This document shows positions 23,301 through 29,138 of a stretch of DNA of 29,138 bases, piece after piece. How positions within the stretch are numbered: position 1 is the stretch's first letter; each line of letters opens with the position of its first letter. A model generated the notes under the pieces. It made no database searches. It was not told the DNA's origin and worked only from the letters and a program-made list of their open reading frames with translations. The position numbers were made by a program, and so were the translations under genes. Source of the DNA: Lingula anatina (taxonomy: Eukaryota > Brachiopoda > Lingulata > Lingulida > Lingulidae); NCBI RefSeq assembly GCF_001039355.2, contig NW_019775980.1, positions 475,354-504,491 on the forward strand, given 5' to 3'.

Positions 23301-26300
23301 GATCAGCAGACTTACTCTTTTTTTTTTTTTTTGAAATTTGAAAAAAATAATGACTTCTGTGTGGATGCCATGGAGTCAAAAGGTGTTTTCTTCTATGAAA
23401 AAAATGTGTTGAAGGTTGATGTTGATATGGACATATTTGTGTTGTAGTTACTGAAGCTGGGATCATTGTTGAGGGTATCTGGGAGAGACAAGGCAGAAAA
23501 AGAGGGCCGAGTGTTGAGACTGGTGACACAGGCTGCTCTCAGGGTAAGGGATATCTGCATGGTTATAACTACTTCTTTCAATTTATTTTGTAAATCCGAG
23601 TGTTTCTTTTTATAATAATACATTATGTAAGGAAAATATTGTAAAATTGTTTCTGGAAAACAAGCAGGTAAATGACATGGAAGAATGGACTAGGAAATTA
23701 TTGGCAACAATTACAGTAGAAATGGGGATAAGATTTACCAATCATGTGATGTTTCACTATTTGGAGATAAAAGACATTAGGCAGAGGTGAAGAGTACCAA
23801 AAAAGAAACTTTATCCTAAGGTTTGATGTAGAACAGAGTGAAGGCAATGAATGCCAATGTATTTGATAGCTGACAAACAACTCATTCACTTATTGTTTTT
23901 TCAGGACAAGGACTTCAAGCTAGCCCATCAGTTATGCCGTAGAATGATGGAGAGTGGGTATGCTGCCATATGGACTGAGTGTAAAGCTTTGGCTGAGGCT
24001 GAAGAATTTCAGGATATTAGTGCAAAGTAAGGTCACAGTTGAAAGTGTGTGTGGATGTATTTGTGAAAATGGCAACATTTTGGAAATATATTTTGGAATC
24101 TGAAAGTAATCTGAAGTGTTAATTTTACCAGGACCTAAGGTACCTCTGGCTAGGATATTGCATTCTATTATATTTCTGTTATTTCATACATGGTGAAGTA
24201 AGAATTCTGTCAAGTGGTTGGTGAAAAATAATACTTTCTAAATTTCAGAGCTGAGTTGCTGTCCTTTGCAGTAACTCACTGTTCAGCAGATATGATAGAG
24301 CCTATCCTCAGAGCCAAGTGTCTGCTAGAAACCAAGGTATGTGTCCATTCCTAAAATCATTGCTTGGACATCATTTCATTTTATTCATATCTAAATGCTG
24401 GTTAATATGAACATAAAAAATTTTGAAAAAAAAAATGAATTTGGCTTATTGGGAAACTGTGCACTTTCTTCTGACCATAAAATGTGTTTCATACCTGGAT
24501 GTTTTATCCGCAGATTTTATATGACACCATTCAAACCCAAACGCACCAAGAAACAGATTCCAACAAGGGTACCAAGGCCACAAATCGCAGTCCGTTTTCG
24601 GCCAGAGGGGCCTTGCAACAAACTAAAGAGATCCTGACCTCCACTAGTAAAACCACCAAGAGCCTCCTGACCACTTTCAGTGACAAGCAATGGTGGAAAA
24701 GTACCCTGAAGAACCTTGACCCTCAGGGTGGGCCGAGCAGGGAGATGGCACAGGAAGTCAGGAATGCCAGGATGGAAAAGCAAGGCTATCATCCATTCTA
24801 TGAAGATTGCATTGAGAATGGGCATTGTGATGTGGTAAGTTGGTGTCACTTTACATGATGTATTCTTAGGAATATTTTCTAATTTGTGAGTGAACAGTTA
24901 ATTTTTCTATGACAATGGATTTTAAGTTGCAGATATTGTTGCAAGAATAAAGCTGCTGTTCGATTTATGATGTAAGTGTTGTACACTTTGATTTGTTGTC
25001 CCCGTCAATCAGCTGACAGATATTTTGAAATCACATCATAGAAAAAGATGTTTAAATCTTTCAGAATGCCTTCAACTATAAGCAGTTTAGCATGCCAAAG
25101 GATAACAATCCAACAACGGAACTGAGTGAGATATTACTGAGGACTGCCAAGCTGGAGGAGACTTTGACAGAAGGAGCTGTTGTTAAATCTTCAAGAGAAG
25201 GTAGAGACAAAATCAATAGGAATAAAGTATATGTAGGACCCTAGCATTTGGACACATAAATACCTTCTTTTTTTTTTGTAACAAGCTTGATTGTTCACTG
25301 TGAAGATTCTGGTATTTGAAGTACCTCTGTTCATACTGGGTGATCCATGTTGTATTCTGCTTCCAGTATTGTTAAAACTTGCCAAGGATGCCATGTCAGA
25401 AGATGCAGCATTAGGCTTAGCCTATTTATTTGCTTTGTCAGAGGTAAGTAACTATGGTTTGGATAAAGGAGATTGCCCTTTATGTTATCTATTTTTTTTT
25501 GAATATAGACATTACTCCACTTTGTCAAAGGAACCTTCAAATTTTTTTTAGATATTTTACTGAGATACAGACCAGGTTTTTTAACTGGAACTGAGAATTC
25601 TGTAACTGCTTTATCAACAGCAGTTAAAGGTACTCTAACAACTCTACTTTTCGGGTTTTTTTTCACAAACATTGTTTCTCAATTTTCAGATCACTGACGC
25701 TGACAAGTGTTTCACCAGCCTTCCCCAAACAGCCATATCTCTTCAACTGGCCACATACTACTACGCCTTACAGACATATGCCAAGGTCCAGCAGACACAG
25801 GGGGACATTGCTGACCAGAGTCCAGTTTACCACCAGCTGCCCAGTGAGGTGGTCAGTAACGCGGTCAATTTTTTCAATACATACCAGGGATCTGAGCCTC
25901 TTAAAGCTGAGGTGCATGAGCTGGGAAAGAAGTTGAAGAGTTACAATGAGCTGCTGGAGGATTATGTACAAGCTCAGACTCTGAAAGAACTTGGTAGAGG
26001 TAAGTTTTGAATGTCTTCTGTATTTCAAAATGTAACATTTTCATTCTTTGTACCGTAATATTTTTTCCTTCTATATTGCAATTGTAGTTTGTGTTGGCAA
26101 TGCTGTCTGTTTTACATTTTGAGAGCATAAGCAAAAGTGTTTAAATTATTTTAACAGTCTAAAATATATTCCTGCATTTACCAAGTGGCCTGAATGTCTT
26201 GATGGGTGAAAACATAATACTTAATTGACCATAATTTTCAGGGGTGGATGTAACTCGCTTTACAAAAGATAATGAGTACAAACAAGAGACAATCTTAGGA

Positions 26301-29138
26301 CTTGCTATGTAAGTATTAAGATATTTATTTTAAAAAAGCATTTAAACATCCTCTTTGTTTTGAGCTGTTTGCAAAAAAATATGCCAAAGAATGTTAGATG
26401 TTGTGAACTTTTGAAACTGATCACAAAGAGGAATAAGTTTACTAAGGGAACATCATCTTATGGGCATCTAAAGAAAAAACATAGGCAGAGTGTTCTTTAT
26501 GGAGTTAACATATAATTGGCCTATAGTTGTATTTATTTGCAAAGTGTTATTAAATGACAAAAGCATTATTCCATAATACACGTCCCACAAACTTACAGTG
26601 TGTGAAATATTTCAGGTCCCTTGAGCACAATGTGTACCAGCTGGCAGTATCTCTGGCACAGAAGTATGACATTCCATTATGGGAGGTGTACATGACACAC
26701 TTGGAATTTCTTTTTACTGATAGTGGGTGAGTTTATATTAATATTATTGTTATTACCAGAAAATAGATATTTTGTTTGGACTTTTGCTTGAAATTTTTTG
26801 GATGATTTTTTCAAAATGAAGACCCAAAAAGCATAAAGCAACTTTTGAATTTTTGGGGGAAATTTTTTAGCATTTTGTATGTGGCTGTAAATTTACTAGC
26901 TTTGTCTTTGTTGTATATACTGTAATACATTAGGAAACTATGTATATACATAATGTTATTTTTTTTCAGCCTAAGCACACATGACCTAGAACATGAAGTG
27001 CAGACAAAAAGCATTCTTGCTGTTCTTGTGTCCAAACCTGTAGAGTTTCTTGAGAGAATGCAGACATATGTGTACCCTAGTATCAGGGGTTCAGATCATG
27101 CCAGGTTGCTGTGTTATTACACTATGCTATCAGGGTGTAGTGGAGAGGAGGCCATGACACCTGAAGTACATGTGAAGCTGTTGAAAAAGATCAAGCCTGC
27201 CGCTCCAGGTAAACAACTACAGCATTTGGTTTATTTGCTTTCTATATCACATCAGTTCTACTTTTCCAACAATTTAACATTTTTTAAAGATATTGACTCA
27301 TCTCACTTTAATAATGGTGCTTCTGGTATAATGTAAAAAAAAAAAAAGTCAATACTTGAGGTCTTTAATGAAATCAGTATATGGAAGTTTTTGATAGATT
27401 TACATTTTTTTGTGGGAAAGGAGTAGTTCACTATTTTAATTCCAGGTCTTGATTACAAAAAGTTAATGGATGGCAACCAGAAGCCCTTGGAGATCATCAA
27501 ACCCATTCTGACCAGTAGCAATGTCCATGTCATTGCTAAACTGGCTGCAAAGATCCCTAACCAGGTAATGCATTTGTATTTATTATGATTAATTACTTTG
27601 CTCTTCAGGTCTATGGACCAGTTGAGTGGAATGATCTCCCTACTTATTTAAAAACAATAGAGTCCGAGAACAATTTTAAAAAAGAATTAAAAACTTACAT
27701 CTTCAAAAAGTTTTATAATTGATTTGACTGGCTGTTATCTTTTACACTGTACTGTTTATTTTCAATATCTTATCAATTTAATTATATTTTAGTTCACGTC
27801 TTTAGTTCATGTCTTATTATTTAAACTACCTTTTCATTTATTTTAGTCATCTTATTCTGTTCATTTTACCCATGTAAAGTCTACTGAACATTTTATATGG
27901 ATTTTAGACTATAAATAAATATTATTATATTATTATTGTTATTAAAGATTTATTTTACTTCTAAATAGGTTCATTACTTTGCCATGTGTGTTGTAATATG
28001 AAGAGTTATTTAAACACAAGCAAATAACTTTTAGATATTCAGTGCCTTTGTGGAGAGAATTCCCAATAATGTAAGCAAAATTTTATTGAATACAGAATTT
28101 TTGAAGTTGTTTTTTTCCTTCTGTCCTAAGGCTGGTGGTTACCTGCAGCCCAGTGTTGTATTTTGTGCCTGGGCCATCAAGCTGTTTTGGGAGGGTGACC
28201 AGAATACCAAGAAACTGCCTGAGAGTAAGGTAAAGAAAAAAATATATTTTGAAAATAAAGACAATACAAAAAATGTCAATGTTCAAATGGTCATATTCTG
28301 CTTTTATGTAATAGAAGTTATATGAAAAAAAAAATTTGCTTTCAAGGCAGGTTATATATGTCTATAATCATGGTAATATGCTCTTTTACAATCTCACAGC
28401 TTTGACATCTGTTTTGCAGGCTGAGTGGCTTCACAGGTATGAGTCTTGCAGCCAGTATCTTGAAAAGATGTCACCAGAAGATGCCATAGAGTTCATCTGT
28501 GGTATTACATTTGTGGAAACTGCTGTGGAACAAGTAAGTCAACATTTTAATTATTATTGAATAGAAACTGTTTTGCTTAAATATCAATATTCAATCAAGG
28601 AAACTACAGATCGCTGTGGTTAAAATGTTTGGTTTGTAAACTGCCATGCAGATTTTGACTCCTAATAGAACTTTAACTTCATTTTGAAAGTTACATGACA
28701 GTAATTTATGGGCATGAATGAATTGTTTTATTGTAACTTTTAAGTAAAATATGTCATGTTGGAGTTAATGTTGATGTGTTAAGTTCACAATTCAGAAATG
28801 CTGATTCACATTTTGATGTTTTTTATCTTCAGCTATCATTTGAATGCAGGCAAGAAATTGTGAGGAGGGGATTAAAATTTTGCCGACAGGAAGGAGGGAA
28901 GAAGAAAAAGATGGATGATTCTGGGTAATAACATTAGTTTTTAATGAAAAACATAATAGAGCAGAAACATTTTGATGAAGGGTATCTTTTAATTTATTAA
29001 GTTATTCATATAATTATTTTTTACTTATTATTTAGTAATTCATCATTTATATGAATGCATATTTTTTACTTAAGGTGTGAAATTACATGGACAAATGCCA
29101 TTGATAGCATGCAGGTGTTATTAAACCACTTGGACCTG
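9939..29138 (+). CDS. NBAS: NBAS, subunit of the NRZ (NBAS-RINT1-ZW10) tethering complex, 3' end outside window
   Basis: Forty-nine exons join without a break into 1949 codons, against roughly 2370 in vertebrates. Exons: 9939-10037, 10587-10650, 10806-10848, 11057-11137, 11310-11357, 11514-11691, 11960-12048, 12270-12326, 12590-12827, 13089-13160, 13589-13717, 13882-13945, 14075-14268, 14546-14733, 15059-15128, 15771-15896, 16102-16253, 16431-16565, 16860-17043, 17222-17286, 17515-17586, 17932-18015, 18429-18503, 18645-18774, 19113-19247, 19365-19538, 19893-19966, 20547-20606, 20793-20855, 21239-21361, 21638-21740, 22048-22277, 22662-22774, 22963-23042, 23448-23543, 23905-24026, 24249-24336, 24514-24834, 25065-25200, 25367-25443, 25690-25999, 26242-26308, 26616-26726, 26970-27208, 27446-27564, 28131-28229, 28420-28533, 28833-28924, 29075-29138. 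Landmarks shared with human NBAS: VLYDL near the start, DVNWWS, ARCSGA, LVYQRQWR, VLHECLERVP, GTDLEALLAIGKG, NQKSLEQKELCR-like LNLEQKELCRARLK, EKLRLLMS, QWWKSTLKNL, HPFYED, WEVYMTHLEFLFTDSG. NBAS tethers COPI vesicles to ER SNAREs and is reported to act in nonsense-mediated decay. Introns run from about 117 to 640 nt. The ATG gives the family's N-terminus. Confidence 0.95.
11057..14268 (+). other. NBAS: NBAS exons 4-13: N-terminal WD40-like beta-propeller
   Basis: These exons encode roughly residues 69-452, corresponding to the NBAS N-terminal domain, a WD40-like propeller thought to mediate protein contacts. Visible blade-like units are QWRRLCWSTDGTMLAYADS, VYKMCLSPDTQLLVTIHHSG with LLSLWEYPSLK, and SKEALILARCSGAVTVSS. 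The residues following, in exon 14546-14733, form an acidic linker (VDDVAEVDDEYEDSEDEED) that is also present, with different sequence, in vertebrate NBAS. Confidence 0.75.
12876..12962. repeat. (TA)n microsatellite plus poly-T in NBAS intron 9
   Basis: About 75 nt of perfect TA repeat is followed by about 13 T, beginning some 50 nt after the donor of the exon that ends at 12827. Such a tract can extrude hairpins and is a common place for length polymorphism. Confidence 0.95.
15341..15410. repeat. Cluster of short inverted repeats in NBAS intron 15
   Basis: The intron holds GGCTGGGTAAAGCCAG (a small hairpin), then GTGCTCT at 15364-15370 paired with AGAGCAC at 15404-15410, enclosing TAGCC-AAG-GGCTA at 15381-15392. 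It may be a decayed MITE or SINE. No boundaries or duplications were found. Confidence 0.35.
20340..20379. repeat. (TTA)n microsatellite in an NBAS intron
   Basis: About 13 perfect TTA units, in the intron between the exons ending at 19966 and starting at 20547. Confidence 0.95.
20416..20456. repeat. (GA)n microsatellite, interrupted
   Basis: Two AG-rich runs separated by AAAGTGTGTA, 36 nt downstream of the TTA repeat in the same intron. Confidence 0.85.
27609..27722 (+). mobile_element. C-terminal tail of a non-LTR (LINE) reverse transcriptase ORF
   Basis: Within an NBAS intron a frame reads VYGPVEWNDLPTYLKTI, then NNFKKELKTYIFKKFYN and a stop. This is the well-known C-terminus of many LINE polyproteins, of the form G..WN.LP..i.......FK..lK.yLf. 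The upstream part of the element is absent, as expected of a 5'-truncated insertion. It runs in the same direction as NBAS. The likely 3' UTR follows to about 27945, ending in an ATT-rich repeat. Confidence 0.8.
27917..27945 (+). repeat. ATT-rich repeat, likely 3' tail of the LINE fragment
   Basis: An irregular run of AT and ATT units about 195 nt after the LINE stop codon. Many LINE clades end in short tandem repeats and not in poly-A, so this plausibly marks the end of the insertion. No target-site duplication was identified. Confidence 0.5.
28035..28070 (+). other. Candidate 36-nt cassette exon of NBAS
   Basis: Between the exons ending at 27564 and starting at 28131, a TTTTAG acceptor and a GTAAGC donor frame 36 nt that read IFSAFVERIPNN, phase 0 at both ends. 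Inclusion would add 12 residues without shifting the frame. The peptide resembles the end of the preceding exon (VIAKLAAKIPNQ). Vertebrate NBAS has no equivalent that I recall, so it would be alternative or lineage-specific, or a decoy. Confidence 0.3.

Larger units (their letters stand above)
16860..24026 (+). other. NBAS: NBAS exons 19-36: Sec39-type helical region
   Basis: These exons encode about residues 676-1337. This part matches the Sec39 domain, the helical solenoid shared with yeast Dsl1-complex subunit Sec39/Dsl3, which contacts the ZW10/RINT1-type partners and ER SNAREs. Recognisable blocks include LSTYEEILGGPHQAEQ, FRSQNIVEIAADYAR, LPHRLAILSNFPETTSPHDY, VRDWYAYRACEIERW, YLVTMAKDDL and DRPPSIQEDLDLIAA. 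Domain limits are approximate. Confidence 0.7.

Noticed and set aside
24517-24849. 110-codon minus-strand open frame
   Set aside because: It is the antisense of the large NBAS exon 24514-24834, whose plus-strand reading is conserved (QWWKSTLKNL, HPFYED).
1-29138. Prokaryotic systems: operons, CRISPR arrays, phage or toxin-antitoxin genes
   Set aside because: The whole window is intron-rich animal DNA; no prokaryotic gene organisation is present.

Overview
The window is AT-rich nuclear DNA of an animal. Genes are split into many short exons with canonical GT/AG introns, and microsatellites and transposon relics lie between them. The protein families point to a marine invertebrate, most likely a mollusc (possibly another lophotrochozoan). 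The main support is the first gene, a 'short-chain collagen C4-like' secreted protein of a kind abundant in bivalves. No species is claimed. All gene calls rest on reading exons by eye, checking that splice phases join in frame, and comparing with family members I know.

Layout, left to right. (1) At 91-1236 on the + strand are the last three coding exons of a C4-like secreted Cys-rich protein; its 5' end lies outside the window. (2) At 2627-2281 on the - strand are two candidate exons that join into a signal peptide plus the start of an unknown secreted protein. (3) At 9678-4504 on the - strand is PPCDC, phosphopantothenoylcysteine decarboxylase, with three 5' exons (9678-8861) and two 3' exons (4928-4504). 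The exon(s) that should carry the PxMNxxMW substrate clamp were not found between them, and the only N of the window (4930) touches the edge of the penultimate exon. The large PPCDC intron holds a broken Ty3/gypsy-type retroelement on the + strand: a reverse-transcriptase piece near 6.8 kb, then a polypurine tract and a putative 3' LTR at 8260-8682. (4) At 9939-29138 on the + strand is NBAS, which fills the right two thirds of the window. I could assemble 49 coding exons (5847 nt, 1949 codons) with no frame break. They cover the N-terminal beta-propeller, the Sec39 region and much of the C-terminal part; the gene runs out of the window.

PPCDC and NBAS stand head to head with only 260 bp between their start codons, so they probably share a two-way promoter. 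Their products do different jobs: PPCDC makes 4'-phosphopantetheine on the route to coenzyme A, and NBAS belongs to the NRZ tether for Golgi-to-ER traffic and has been linked to nonsense-mediated decay. Their pairing therefore looks like shared housekeeping expression, not a shared pathway.

Points for a second look are the missing PPCDC exon(s), a 36-nt in-frame candidate cassette exon in an NBAS intron, a LINE tail next to it, and the unexplained signal-peptide exon pair. I see no rRNA, tRNA, CRISPR or prokaryotic-type feature, and no convincing undescribed system.
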